Part shown: positions 1 through 8,940 of the stretch, piece after piece
Layout: the number at the start of each line of letters is the position of its first letter
How positions within the stretch are numbered: position 1 is the first letter of the stretch
Assembly (NCBI RefSeq): GCF_030695125.1
Contig: NZ_JAUYTP010000076.1
Location: 43,346-107,345, forward strand
DNA length: 64,000 nucleotides
Reading direction: 5' to 3'
From: Allobosea sp.
GTDB lineage: Bacteria > Pseudomonadota > Alphaproteobacteria > Rhizobiales > Beijerinckiaceae
Program-made: the position numbers and the translations under genes
Notes under the pieces: model-generated
Database searches by the model: none
Told to the model about the DNA's origin: nothing
What the model saw: the letters and a program-made list of their open reading frames with translations, nothing else

Positions 1-2172
1 CCGCGCCTCTCCGCCTTCGGCTGGTGGTGCTACCTGTTTGGCGGATCGATCCTGCTGGTGGCGATGGCGGTGGGCCTGGCGCCCGATGGCGGCTGGTTCA
101 TGTACACGCCGCTCGCGTCGAAGACCTATACGCCGGGCATCAATGCCGATGTCTGGCTGCTGGGCATCACCTTCGTCGAGATTTCGGCGGTCTGCGCCTC
201 GATCGAGATCACGGTCAGCGTCCTGAAGCTGAGGGCGCCGGGCATGTCGCTCGGCCGCATGCCGATCTTCGCCTGGTACATCCTCGTCACCGCTCTGATG
301 ATGGTCGTCGGATTCCCGCCGCTGATCCTGGCCTCGACGCTGCTCGAGATCGAGCGCGCCTTCGGCTGGCCCTTCTTCGATCCGCAGCGCGGCGGCAATC
401 CGCTGCTCTGGCAGCACCTGTTCTGGCTCTTCGGCCATCCGGAGGTCTATATCATCTTCCTGCCGGCGGCCGGCGTGGTTTCGACCGTCCTGCCCGTGAT
501 GGTCCGCCACACGCTGCTCGGCTATGGCTGGATCGTCGGCTCGATCTTGGTGCTGGGTTTCTTCAGCTTCGGGCTGTGGGTCCACCATATGTTCGCGACG
601 GGCATTCCCCATCTCGCGCTCGCCCTGTTCTCGGCAGCGTCTGCGCTCGTGGCCGTGCCCACCGTCGTGCAGCTCTTCGCCTGGCTGGCGACGATGTGGG
701 CCGGCCGGCCGCAGATGCGCCTGCCGATGCTCTACATTGCCGGCTTCTTCTTCAACTTCCTGCTGGGCGGGCTGACCGGCGTCATGCTGGCGATCGTGCC
801 GTTCAACTGGCAGGTCCACGACACCGCCTTCGTCACCGCGCATCTGCATTACGTGCTGATCGGCGGCTTCATCTTCCCCATGCTGGCGGGCGTCTATTAC
901 TGGCTGCCGCGCTTCACCGCGCGCCGCTCGCACCCGCTGCTCGGCCAGCTCGGCTTCTGGCTGATCTTCGTCGGCTTCAACGTCACTTTCCTGGTGATGC
1001 ATCTCACCGGGCTGCTCGGCATGCCGCGGCGGATCTACACCTATGAGCCGGGTCTGGGCTGGGAATGGCCCAACCTGATCTCCTCGATAGGCTCCTTCGT
1101 CATGACCTTCGGATTCGCCGTGGTCCTGATCGATGGCGTTCTGGCCATCGTCTTCGGGCGCCGCTCCTCGCGCAATCCCTGGCGCGCGAGCACGCTCGAA
1201 TGGGCGCTGCCGATGCCGGCCCCGAGCTACAATCTCGCCAGCCTGCCGCATGTCGAGTCGCGCGAGCCGCTCGACCGCTATCATAAGCTGGCGCAGAGCC
1301 TGGCGATGGGCGAAGGCTATCTCGGCCGCACCCGGGATGGGCTGCGCGAGACCACAGGTGTCGAGGTCGTCTCCGGCCGCGTCAGCGAGATCGTCATCCT
1401 CCCCGGCAATTCCTGGCTGCCCATCGCCACAGCCGCCGCAACGGGAAGTTTCTTCCTGGCGCTCCTGCTCGGCTACTATTGGCTCGCGCCGATCGCGCTT
1501 CTCGGAGTGGCGAGCCTGCTGTGGCGCTGGGCTGCGCCGCTGGGGGCCCGGGCCGATCTCGGCCCGATCGACATCGGCCGTGGCGCCAGCGTGCTGCCGC
1601 ACCACGAGGCGGCCGAGGCCCCGGGCTGGTGGGGCAGCGTCTTCGCACTGGTCACCAACGCGACGTTCTTCTCGTCGATGCTGTTCGGCTATGCCTTCCT
1701 GGCGACCGTCGGTCCCGGCTGGCCGCCGCCGGTTATGGTCCAGCCTTCGCTTCTCGCCGGCGGCGTCGTCTTCGGCGCGGTGACGCTGGCCTTTCTCGCC
1801 GAGGGATTTGCGTTCCGCCGCATGCTGGCCGGCGACATGGGCAGCGCCGGAACCGGGCTGGTGGTGGCCATCGCCGCGCTGCTGATCTGCATGCTCGGCC
1901 TGCTTGCCTTCGGTTGGCTGGGTCTGCCGTCTCCGCGCGACCATGCCTATGGCGCGGTCACCTGGGTGATGCTGATCTACGGCGCGCTGCACGGCTTCAT
2001 TGCGCTTGTGGTGCTGGCCTTCGTTCGTCGGCGGATTGCGGCCGGCTATGTGTCGCCCGCCCGCATGCTGGAGCCGCGCGTCGCCCGGCTCTGGCTGCGC
2101 TATGGCCTGGCTGCGATGCTGATCGTGCTGGCCGCGATCGCCCTGCCGGGAGCCGCGTCATGGCGCTGGTGA
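1..2172 (+). CDS. ctaD: Cytochrome c oxidase subunit I fused to a subunit III-like domain (5' partial)
   Basis: Catalytic core of an aa3-type terminal oxidase in the inner membrane, reducing O2 with electrons from cytochrome c while pumping protons. The frame is open from base 1, so the N-terminus lies outside the window. Numbering from the first visible codon, H146 lies in the HPEVY motif (CuB ligand and the cross-linked Tyr), H195-H196 are the other CuB ligands in WVHHMF, and H281/H283 in TAHLHYVL are the heme a3 and heme a ligands. After about residue 505 a subunit III-like segment follows (GWWGSVFALVTNATFFSSM and several further membrane helices), so subunits I and III are one polypeptide, as in some caa3/aa3 oxidases. 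The end overlaps the next gene by 13 bases. The subunit I identity is certain; the extent of the subunit III part is my reading. Confidence 0.95.
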   Translation, partial: PRLSAFGWWCYLFGGSILLVAMAVGLAPDGGWFMYTPLASKTYTPGINADVWLLGITFVEISAVCASIEITVSVLKLRAPGMSLGRMPIFAWYILVTALMMVVGFPPLILASTLLEIERAFGWPFFDPQRGGNPLLWQHLFWLFGHPEVYIIFLPAAGVVSTVLPVMVRHTLLGYGWIVGSILVLGFFSFGLWVHHMFATGIPHLALALFSAASALVAVPTVVQLFAWLATMWAGRPQMRLPMLYIAGFFFNFLLGGLTGVMLAIVPFNWQVHDTAFVTAHLHYVLIGGFIFPMLAGVYYWLPRFTARRSHPLLGQLGFWLIFVGFNVTFLVMHLTGLLGMPRRIYTYEPGLGWEWPNLISSIGSFVMTFGFAVVLIDGVLAIVFGRRSSRNPWRASTLEWALPMPAPSYNLASLPHVESREPLDRYHKLAQSLAMGEGYLGRTRDGLRETTGVEVVSGRVSEIVILPGNSWLPIATAAATGSFFLALLLGYYWLAPIALLGVASLLWRWAAPLGARADLGPIDIGRGASVLPHHEAAEAPGWWGSVFALVTNATFFSSMLFGYAFLATVGPGWPPPVMVQPSLLAGGVVFGAVTLAFLAEGFAFRRMLAGDMGSAGTGLVVAIAALLICMLGLLAFGWLGLPSPRDHAYGAVTWVMLIYGALHGFIALVVLAFVRRRIAAGYVSPARMLEPRVARLWLRYGLAAMLIVLAAIALPGAASWRW

Positions 2173-2486
2173 CCCGGCTGTTTGGCGGATTGCTTGTCTG
2201 GGCAGCGGGTTTTGCGGTGATCTATGGCGCGCACGGACTCGGCTGCGGCCTGGGTTGGGGCGAGCGGCCGGTGCTCGGCCCGTTCACGCCGCTCAACATG
2301 GCGCTGATCCCGCTCTGGCTGGCCAGCCTCCTGGTCGCGGCCTGGGCCCTGCGGCACGCGGGCCGCGACAGCACGACCCTGCAGGAGCCCGCCCTGCGGC
2401 GGGCCGCACTCATCGGCGGCTGGGCCGGGCTCGTCGGCCTCGTCGTCATGGGGGCGCCGGTACTGCTTCCGGCGCATTGCCTCTAG
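2160..2486 (+). CDS. Small three-helix membrane protein downstream of the oxidase
   Basis: A 108-residue protein starting at an ATG inside the last codons of the oxidase fusion gene, so the two are almost certainly translationally coupled. It shows three hydrophobic stretches (about residues 7-26, 47-65 and 85-103) joined by short polar loops, with little else. Its position suggests an accessory or assembly subunit of the oxidase, analogous to the small fourth subunits seen with ctaD/ctaE fusions, but I do not recognise the family. The reading frame is supported by the tight overlap and the membrane pattern; the function is inference. Confidence 0.7.
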   Translation: MALVTRLFGGLLVWAAGFAVIYGAHGLGCGLGWGERPVLGPFTPLNMALIPLWLASLLVAAWALRHAGRDSTTLQEPALRRAALIGGWAGLVGLVVMGAPVLLPAHCL

Positions 2487-2642
2487 CGTCCAGCCCCTGC
2501 GGGCTGCGCCACGTGCATCGCAGGCCGCGCCGCACCCGGCTTGCAACCGATCGGACCAGAGAAACGGGCTGGAATCCGTGCTTGCTAAGGAACCATCCCG
2601 GCGTCGGACCATTGGATCAGGAGGACCTTTCAGGAGTACCCG

Positions 2643-4925
2643 ATGGACCGACGCGCACGCTTCAAGCCTTATGATCAGCCCACCGGAGGGTGGGGCTCGC
2701 TTAAATCCGTCGGCAAGCATGCGGTCCAGCAGCAGGCGATCACGACCGCCCCGCTGCTCATGCGCGATCACAACAAGCTCAACGGTTATGCCTGCACGAG
2801 TTGCGCCTGGACCAAGCCCGGCGAACCCCATCTCGCCGAGTTCTGCGAGAACGGCGCCAAGGCGACGTTTTGGGATCTGACCAAGAAACGGACGACGCCG
2901 GAGTTCTTCGCGCGGCATACGGTCACGGAACTGCTGGGCTGGTCCGACTATGACCTGGAGAATGAGGGGCGCCTCACGCATCCGATGCGTTACGATCCCG
3001 CGAGCGACCGCTATGTCGAGGTCTCCTGGGACGAAGCCTTTGCCGATATCGGCGCGAAGCTGAAGGGCTACGATCCCAGGCAGACGGTGTTCTACGCTTC
3101 GGGCCGCGCCTCGCTCGAAACCTCCTACATGTACCAGCTCTTCGCGCGGCTCTACGGGCACAACAACCTGCCCGACAGCTCCAACATGTGCCACGAAACC
3201 ACCTCGGTGGCGCTGCCGCAGAGCATCGGTACGCCCGTCGGCACGGTCCTGCTCAAGGATTTCGCCGAGACGGACTGCATCTTCTCGTTCGGTCAGAATG
3301 TCGGGACCAACTCGCCGCGCCTGCTGCACGATCTGCAGGAGGCGCGCGAGCGCGACATCCCGATCGTCGTCTTCAACCCCCTGCGCGAGCGCGGCTGGGA
3401 GGCCTTCGTCAGCCCCCAGCGCCCCGGCCAGATGATCACCAACACCCCGACCCAGATCGCGACGCAGTATTACCAGGTCCGCGCCGGCGGCGACATCGCG
3501 GCCATGCTGGGCATCGGCAAGATGCTGCTGACCTGGAACGACGAGGCCAGGGCAGCCGGACGGCCACTGGTTCTCGATGAGGCTTTCATCGCCGAGCACA
3601 CCCATGATTTCCCGGCCTTCGAGGCGAAGCTGCGCGAGACGCAGTGGCCCGAGATCATCGAGGCCTCGGGTCTCCCGCGCGCCTCGCTCGAAGCGGCCGC
3701 CGCCACCTTCGCCAAAGCCAAGGCGATCATCGCGATCTACGGCATGGGGCTGACGCAGCATAAGCTCGGCGTCGACTGCATCCGGACGCTGGTCAACCTG
3801 CTGCTGATGCGCGGCCAGATCGGCAAGCCCGGCGCCGGTATCTGCCCCATCCGCGGCCACTCCAATGTGCAAGGCCAGAGGACGGTCGGCATCGCCGAGA
3901 AGGTCGAATTGGTGCCGCTCGATCGCCTGGCCGAGCAGTTCGGTTTCGAGCCGCCGCGCGAGGACGGCATGGCGACCGTCGAGGCCTGCGAGGCGATCAT
4001 TGCCGGAAACGTGCGCGCCTTCATCGGGCTCGGCGGCAATTTCGTGCGCGCCATCCCCGAGCGCGAGTTGATGGAAGAGAAGTGGGGCGGCATCGATCTT
4101 TCGGTCCAGATCGCAACCAAGCTCAATCGCTGCCATCTCATCACCGGCAAGACGACCTATCTCCTCCCGACCATCGTTCGCTCGGAGATCGACGAGCAGG
4201 CCAGCGGGCCGCAGATCGTGACGATCGAGGATTCGACCACCTGCATCCATGCCTCGCGCGGCAAGCGGATGCCGGCGGCCGAAACGCTGCTGTCCGAGCC
4301 GAAAATCGTCGCCGAGATGGCCAAGGCGACGCTGCCGCCCAATCCGAAGGTCCCTTGGGACGAATGGGTCGGAGATTACGGTACGATCCGCGACGCGATC
4401 GCGGAAACCTTTCCCGAAGCGTTCCACGACTTCAATGATCGGCTGGACATTCCCGGCGGCTTCCCTCGGCCGGTCGCGGCGCGCGAGCGTAAATGGGAGA
4501 CCGAGACCGGCAAGGCTAATTTCGCGGTGCCATCGGCCCTTTCCGCCAGCTTCGACGACGGGCTGGATTCCAGTATCCTTCGGCTCATCACCCTGCGCTC
4601 GAACGACCAGTTCAACACCACGGTCTACGGCTATTCGGATCGGCTGCGCGGCATCGAGGGCTCGCGCATGATCGTGATGATGAATGCCGATGACCGGATC
4701 CGCTTCGGCATCGCCAAGAACGGCAAGGCCCGCCTGACCACCGCAGTCGACGACGGCATCGTTCGCAGCATGAGCGGGTTCCAGGTCATCGATTACGACA
4801 TCCCCGCCGGCACCTGCGCCGCCTATTTTCCTGAATGCAACGCCCTGATCCCGCTCTGGCAATATGCACAGGAGAGCATGACGCCTGCAGCCAAGTCGAT
4901 CCCAATCCGGGTCGCGGCCGAATGA
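2643..4925 (+). CDS. FdhF/YdeP-family molybdopterin oxidoreductase (formate dehydrogenase-like)
   Basis: A 760-residue cytoplasmic molybdopterin enzyme with no signal peptide. The N-terminal cysteines C51, C54 and C68 (CTSC...EFC) and the segment NMCHETTSVALPQSIG around C183 are characteristic of the YdeP branch, in which a Cys replaces the selenocysteine of FdhF. Later segments (SFGQNVGTNSPR, GMGLTQHKLG, GHSNVQGQRTVG, GLGGNFVRA, then the C-terminal molydopterin-binding half with LRSNDQFNTTVYGYSDR) follow the family order. Good Shine-Dalgarno AGGAG about 8 bases upstream of the ATG. The FNT channel gene follows after 22 bases, which makes formate or a related small anion the likely substrate. 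In E. coli YdeP is linked to acid resistance, so the reaction here is not certain. Confidence 0.88.
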   Translation: MDRRARFKPYDQPTGGWGSLKSVGKHAVQQQAITTAPLLMRDHNKLNGYACTSCAWTKPGEPHLAEFCENGAKATFWDLTKKRTTPEFFARHTVTELLGWSDYDLENEGRLTHPMRYDPASDRYVEVSWDEAFADIGAKLKGYDPRQTVFYASGRASLETSYMYQLFARLYGHNNLPDSSNMCHETTSVALPQSIGTPVGTVLLKDFAETDCIFSFGQNVGTNSPRLLHDLQEARERDIPIVVFNPLRERGWEAFVSPQRPGQMITNTPTQIATQYYQVRAGGDIAAMLGIGKMLLTWNDEARAAGRPLVLDEAFIAEHTHDFPAFEAKLRETQWPEIIEASGLPRASLEAAAATFAKAKAIIAIYGMGLTQHKLGVDCIRTLVNLLLMRGQIGKPGAGICPIRGHSNVQGQRTVGIAEKVELVPLDRLAEQFGFEPPREDGMATVEACEAIIAGNVRAFIGLGGNFVRAIPERELMEEKWGGIDLSVQIATKLNRCHLITGKTTYLLPTIVRSEIDEQASGPQIVTIEDSTTCIHASRGKRMPAAETLLSEPKIVAEMAKATLPPNPKVPWDEWVGDYGTIRDAIAETFPEAFHDFNDRLDIPGGFPRPVAARERKWETETGKANFAVPSALSASFDDGLDSSILRLITLRSNDQFNTTVYGYSDRLRGIEGSRMIVMMNADDRIRFGIAKNGKARLTTAVDDGIVRSMSGFQVIDYDIPAGTCAAYFPECNALIPLWQYAQESMTPAAKSIPIRVAAE

Positions 4926-4947
4926 TGCGGTTTGCAGAGAGAGCATC

Positions 4948-5790
4948 ATGACCCAGCCGTCCCCGATGCCGGCGCCGGCCGACCTGCGCAAGGCTGTGTT
5001 CGAGGCGCTCGCCGACAAGGCGGCGCTGCCGGTTCGATCTATGCTCGTACTCGGCGTGCTCGCCGGCATCTACATCGGGTTCGGCGGCCTGTTTGCGACG
5101 ATCGCGCTGACCGGAGCAGATGGGCTGCCCTACGGGGTCGGCCAAATCGTTGCCGGTCTGGTCTTCGCGACCGGTCTCGCGCTGGTCATGATCGCGGGCG
5201 CTGAACTCTTCACCGGCAACACGATGATGACGGGGGCGGTACTCGCAGGGCAGATCGCTCCGTCCCGAGCGGCGTGTGCCCTGGCAATCGTCTACGCCGC
5301 CAATTTCGCGGGCTCGCTGCTCCTTGCCGGATTGGTCTTTGCGGCGGGACTGCACGAGGGCCAGAACGGCGCCATCGGCCGCGCCGCCGTCGATCTGGCG
5401 CGGGGAAAGACTGAAGCGGGCTTCCTGGCCACGCTCTCCAGCGGCATCCTGGCGAACATGCTCGTCTGCCTTGCCGTCTGGTGCGCCTATGCTGGCGAGA
5501 CAGTGACGCAGAAGCTCGCGGGCCTTACCCTTCCGGTGGCCGCCTTCGTCGCGGCCGGCTTCGAGCACTCCGTCGCCAATATGTATCTGCTGCCCTATGG
5601 CTGGCTGGTCCAGCCGGCCGCGCCTGAGGTCAATGAGGCGATCACGGCGTTCGCCATCCTGGCAAATCTCATCCCGGCGACCATCGGCAACATCATCGGC
5701 GGCGCGATCGTCGCAACGGCTTATTGGCTCGCCTTCGCCAAACCCCAAACCCTGTCGGTCAAACCCGCAATCCGCGAGGGCACCGCGTAG
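4948..5790 (+). CDS. Formate/nitrite transporter (FNT) family channel
   Basis: A 280-residue inner-membrane protein with the six-helix FNT pattern. The family signatures AGAELFTGNTMM (about residues 88-99) and FEHSVANMY (about residues 209-217) are both intact; the second surrounds the central-pore histidine. FNT proteins are pentameric channels for formate, nitrite or hydrosulfide. It lies 22 bases behind the YdeP-type oxidoreductase on the same strand and is probably cotranscribed, which favours formate as the transported anion. Start ATG is preceded by AGAGAG. There is no nitrite reductase nearby, which argues against a NirC role. Confidence 0.92.
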   Translation: MTQPSPMPAPADLRKAVFEALADKAALPVRSMLVLGVLAGIYIGFGGLFATIALTGADGLPYGVGQIVAGLVFATGLALVMIAGAELFTGNTMMTGAVLAGQIAPSRAACALAIVYAANFAGSLLLAGLVFAAGLHEGQNGAIGRAAVDLARGKTEAGFLATLSSGILANMLVCLAVWCAYAGETVTQKLAGLTLPVAAFVAAGFEHSVANMYLLPYGWLVQPAAPEVNEAITAFAILANLIPATIGNIIGGAIVATAYWLAFAKPQTLSVKPAIREGTA

Positions 5791-5972
5791 CCTATATTGG
5801 CCGGCGATGCTGGCCGCCTGCTCCCGTCCGATTAAGGCACACCTCATACGGAAGAGGCTTGCGGGTTAACCGGGTGGCCGCCGAGCCCGTCAGTAAGGTG
5901 ATGACGACGCAGAATCTGCGGCCAGTCTACGGTGGAAAATAGGGTGGGAAGCGTTCTAATCGACCGACAACT

Positions 5973-5999
5973 AACTGAAAGATATACAATTTTTCAGTT
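5973..5999. terminator. Hairpin just beyond the 3' end of tRNA-Ser
   Basis: A perfect 8-bp inverted repeat (AACTGAAA at 5973-5980, TTTCAGTT at 5992-5999) with an 11-base AT-rich loop lies 4 bases past the CCA end of the minus-strand tRNA. It lacks a clean T tract on the minus strand, so it may be a weak terminator or a processing hairpin. Confidence 0.35.
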
Positions 6000-6002
6000 T
6001 AT

Positions 6003-6092
6003 TGGCGGAAGGGGTGGGATTCGAACCCACGGTGGGCTTGCACCCACGGCGGTTTTCAAGACCGCTGCCTTAAACCACTCGGCCACCCTTCC
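6003..6092 (-). tRNA. tRNA-Ser (anticodon UGA)
   Basis: The reverse complement folds as a 90-base class II tRNA: acceptor GGAAGGG pairs with CCCTTCC, followed by discriminator G and an encoded CCA. The anticodon loop reads CTTGAAA, giving anticodon UGA (Ser). The long variable arm GTGGGTGCAAGCCCAC forms its own stem, as expected for serine tRNAs, and the T loop is TTCGAAT. No integrase or att-like duplication is visible beside it. Confidence 0.97.
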
Positions 6093-6468
6093 GTGCCGAT
6101 CTCATTGCCGGGCATGGGGCGTTTTGGCAAGCGCTGTCGTCGGCCCAACCGACGGAAGCCTGCATGAGCCAGCCGGTGCCGCCAAAGCGAGCCGCCGCCC
6201 CATCGGTTCGAGGCGGCTCTTCAGGCTGCGGCGGCAAAGCCACGGCGGTTGAAAAAGCGCTGCAGCAGGGAACCGGGTTGACAGCCGCCGCATTTCCGAC
6301 ACCTTTGTGCCCGCTCAAGGGCAGACGGGGACCAACCCGTTGACGCTGTCGCGACTCGTCGCGGCGCGTTAGCGGTCCCTTAACGGGATTGACCGAAAAC
6401 TCTGGCTTCGCCGCTGTCGCGGCTGGGCCGAACTTGCGGGTTTTCGGCGAAGAAAGCGGAACGACGGC
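6093..6468. other. Gene-free interval between tRNA-Ser and rlpA
   Basis: About 375 bases separating divergent tRNA-Ser and rlpA. It must hold both promoters, but I can place neither with confidence. No conserved ORF, strong hairpin or repeat is seen. Confidence 0.5.
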
Positions 6469-7650
6469 ATGATGCGAGGCGCTCGCCCTTCGGCACCGGA
6501 CTCCCTTTCCGCCACGACCGAGCCGGGCCCCGCCCAGTCCTCCCGCCCCGTCGCCAATCGCGCCCTGCGCCTCGGCTGCGTCGCGCTGGCGGGTTTGTTC
6601 CTCGCCAACTGCGCCAATGACCAGGTCGCCCGTCGCGGCAAGTCGAAGGAAATCGGCGCCTTCCCGCAAGCCAAATACGGCCCCGCCAGCCCGCGCGTCG
6701 TCGCCGATGGCCAAGACGTGCCCAAGGGCGGCGGGCGCCAGATGATCGGAAAGACCTATTCGGTCGCCGGCAAGCGTTACACCCCGTTCGACAAGCCGGT
6801 CGGCTACAGCGCTGTCGGCACCGCCTCCTGGTATGGCGAGGCCTTCCATGGCCGCAAGACGGCCAATGGCGAAGTCTATGACCGCCACGGCATCAGCGCC
6901 GCGCATCCGACGATGCCGCTGCCGGCCTATGCCCGCGTCACCAACATGCTCAACAACCGCTCGATCATCGTGCGGGTCAATGATCGCGGTCCCTATCATG
7001 GCGGCCGCGTGATGGACGTCTCGCAGAAGACCGCAGAGGCGCTTGCCTTCCGCCATCTCGGCACCGCCCGGATCAGGTTCGAATATCTCGGCCAGGCCTC
7101 GCTTGCCGGTTCCGACGACGGGCTTCTGCTGGCAACCCTGCGCACCGACGGCCAGCCGGCCGCCATCCCGGGCACCAGCGCGCGCACCATGGTCGCCAGT
7201 TCCTCGCCGGTCGCGGCGGGGCGTTCGCGGAGCGCCGATCTCGAAGAGGCCCAGCCGGAGCCCGCCGTCGAACCCGTCGTTTCGCGGCCCGTCGCCCAGG
7301 CCTATGCCCCGACCGGCTTCACGACGGCCTCGGCAGACAGCAGCATCCGCACGGTTGCGCCGAGCGCCCCGGTCGCCGCTTCGCTGGTTTCGACCGCCGC
7401 GACGGGCGGCGTGCCGGTCAGCGGCGTCAGGCTGCCGCCCAGCCGTCCCTTCGATCTCGACACCATCGCCAACGCCGCCAACCCGGTCGTCGTTCCCGCA
7501 ATGCTGCGCTCGACCTTGCCGCCGAGCCGCGGCAGCGTCGCGAGCCTGTTCACGGCGCCCGAGCGCGCGCCGACGCAGCGCTTCTCCGCCTCGCATCCGC
7601 TCAACCGCTCTCTGCTGTCGCAGCCGCTGCAGCCGCTGGCGCGGAATTGA
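6469..7650 (+). CDS. rlpA: RlpA-like septal ring lytic transglycosylase lipoprotein
   Basis: A 393-residue predicted lipoprotein. After an unusually long N-region a hydrophobic stretch ends in the lipobox LANC with Cys48. The double-psi beta-barrel domain covers about residues 117-208 and shows GTASWYGEAFHGRKTANGE, the conserved aspartate in VRVNDRGPY and the closing MDVS. This domain cleaves naked glycan strands of peptidoglycan in RlpA proteins. The last roughly 185 residues are Ala/Pro/Ser-rich and low in complexity; I see no C-terminal SPOR domain, which many RlpA proteins use to reach the septum. A D,D-carboxypeptidase follows on the same strand, giving a small cell-wall pair. Confidence 0.9.
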   Translation: MMRGARPSAPDSLSATTEPGPAQSSRPVANRALRLGCVALAGLFLANCANDQVARRGKSKEIGAFPQAKYGPASPRVVADGQDVPKGGGRQMIGKTYSVAGKRYTPFDKPVGYSAVGTASWYGEAFHGRKTANGEVYDRHGISAAHPTMPLPAYARVTNMLNNRSIIVRVNDRGPYHGGRVMDVSQKTAEALAFRHLGTARIRFEYLGQASLAGSDDGLLLATLRTDGQPAAIPGTSARTMVASSSPVAAGRSRSADLEEAQPEPAVEPVVSRPVAQAYAPTGFTTASADSSIRTVAPSAPVAASLVSTAATGGVPVSGVRLPPSRPFDLDTIANAANPVVVPAMLRSTLPPSRGSVASLFTAPERAPTQRFSASHPLNRSLLSQPLQPLARN

Positions 7651-7698
7651 ACCATTCGCGCCTTGACCCGGCGCGTCCCGCTCTGCTTCAGATCGGGC

Positions 7699-8940
7699 AT
7701 GAGCACGTCCAGCCTCTTCCTTGACGGCCTTGCGCGGCGGGCCGCCCGGCCGCCCCGTCGCTCGGGCGTCGCGCTGCTGCGTCTTCTCGGCGCGCTGCTG
7801 CTGACATCCCTGGCCGAGGGCCCTGCGGCGCGGGCGCAGAGCTTCCAGTCGCCGGCCCCGTTCGCGGTCCTGCTCGATTCCGCCAGCGGCACGGTGCTCT
7901 ACGAGAAAGCCGCCGACGAGCTGATGGCGCCGGCGAGTATCGCCAAGATCGCCACCGCGCTCGTCGCCTTCGAGGAGATCGCGCAGGGCCGGCTGACCCT
8001 GGACAGCGAAATCGCGATTTCCGAAAACGCCTGGCGCAAGGGCGGCGGCGTCTCGGGCGGCTCGACGATGTTCGCCCAGCTCAACAGCCGGGTGAAGCTC
8101 TCCGACATCCTGCAGGGCATCATCGTCCAGTCCGGCAACGATGCCTCGATCGCACTGGCTGAAGCCGTCGCCGGTGACGAGGCGACCTTCGCCCGGATCA
8201 TGACCGAGCGGGTGCGGGCGCTGGGGCTGCCGAAGTCGGTGTTCCGGAACGCGACCGGCATGGGCGACCCGCTGCAGAAGGTCACCGCGCGCGAAATGGC
8301 GCTGCTCTCGGACCACATCATCAAGACCTATCCCGAACACTACAGGATCTTCGGCCAGCGCGAATTCGTCTGGAACAAGATTAGGCAGCAGAATCGCAAC
8401 CCGCTGCTGGCGATGGAGATCGGAGCGGACGGGCTCAAGACCGGCAACATCGATGAATCCGGCTATGGTCTGGTCGGCTCGGCTGTGCAGAACGGGCAGC
8501 GGCTGATCGTCGTCGTCAACGGGCTGAAGACCGCCCGCGACCGCGCCAATGAATCGCGCAAGCTGCTGGAATGGGGCTTTCGCGCCTTCGAGCCGCGCCA
8601 GATCTTCGAGGCGGGCGAGATCGTCGGAGAGGCCAGCGTTTTCGGCGGCGAGAAGGGTCGCGTCGGGCTCAAGGCCAAGGGCCCGGTCAGCCTGCTCCTG
8701 CCGCGCGGCAGCAGCGAGCGGCTCAACGCACGCATCGTCTATCGCGGGCCGCTCACCGTTCCCGTCCAGGAGGGCGCGGAGGTCGCCCGGCTCCTGGTCA
8801 CGCGCGGCGAGGTCAAGACGCTCGACATCCCCCTTTATGCCGCAGAGACGGTGCAGCCAGGGACCCTGCAGAGCCGCGCGCTCGACGCGCTGATGGAAGC
8901 CGCCACGGGCTGGGTCCGCAAGGCCCTGAGCCGCAGCTGA
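7699..8940 (+). CDS. D-alanyl-D-alanine carboxypeptidase (penicillin-binding protein 5/6 type)
   Basis: A 413-residue serine peptidase S11 that trims the terminal D-Ala from peptidoglycan pentapeptides. The three penicillin-binding motifs are present: SIAK (S80-K83), SGN (S145-N147) and KTG (K247-G249). The N-terminus carries a basic stretch and a hydrophobic signal ending near ARAQS, so it is exported. The C-terminal beta domain and a final amphipathic segment (EAATGWVRKALSRS) that can anchor it to the membrane are also present. I chose the ATG at 7699 over an upstream TTG at 7663, because the TTG form lacks a ribosome site. It follows rlpA by about 50 bases, and its stop codon overlaps the tmk start (ATGA-like coupling). 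Confidence 0.93.
   Translation: MSTSSLFLDGLARRAARPPRRSGVALLRLLGALLLTSLAEGPAARAQSFQSPAPFAVLLDSASGTVLYEKAADELMAPASIAKIATALVAFEEIAQGRLTLDSEIAISENAWRKGGGVSGGSTMFAQLNSRVKLSDILQGIIVQSGNDASIALAEAVAGDEATFARIMTERVRALGLPKSVFRNATGMGDPLQKVTAREMALLSDHIIKTYPEHYRIFGQREFVWNKIRQQNRNPLLAMEIGADGLKTGNIDESGYGLVGSAVQNGQRLIVVVNGLKTARDRANESRKLLEWGFRAFEPRQIFEAGEIVGEASVFGGEKGRVGLKAKGPVSLLLPRGSSERLNARIVYRGPLTVPVQEGAEVARLLVTRGEVKTLDIPLYAAETVQPGTLQSRALDALMEAATGWVRKALSRS

Noticed and set aside
2100..5069. Very long minus-strand open frame opposite the YdeP and FNT genes
   Set aside because: GC-rich DNA opens long antisense frames; this one is Arg/Asp-rich with no motif, while the plus strand carries clear family signatures.
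6003..6092. tRNA-Ser as an integration site for an island
   Set aside because: No integrase, no direct repeat of the tRNA 3' end and no compositional shift beyond a short AT-rich stretch were seen.
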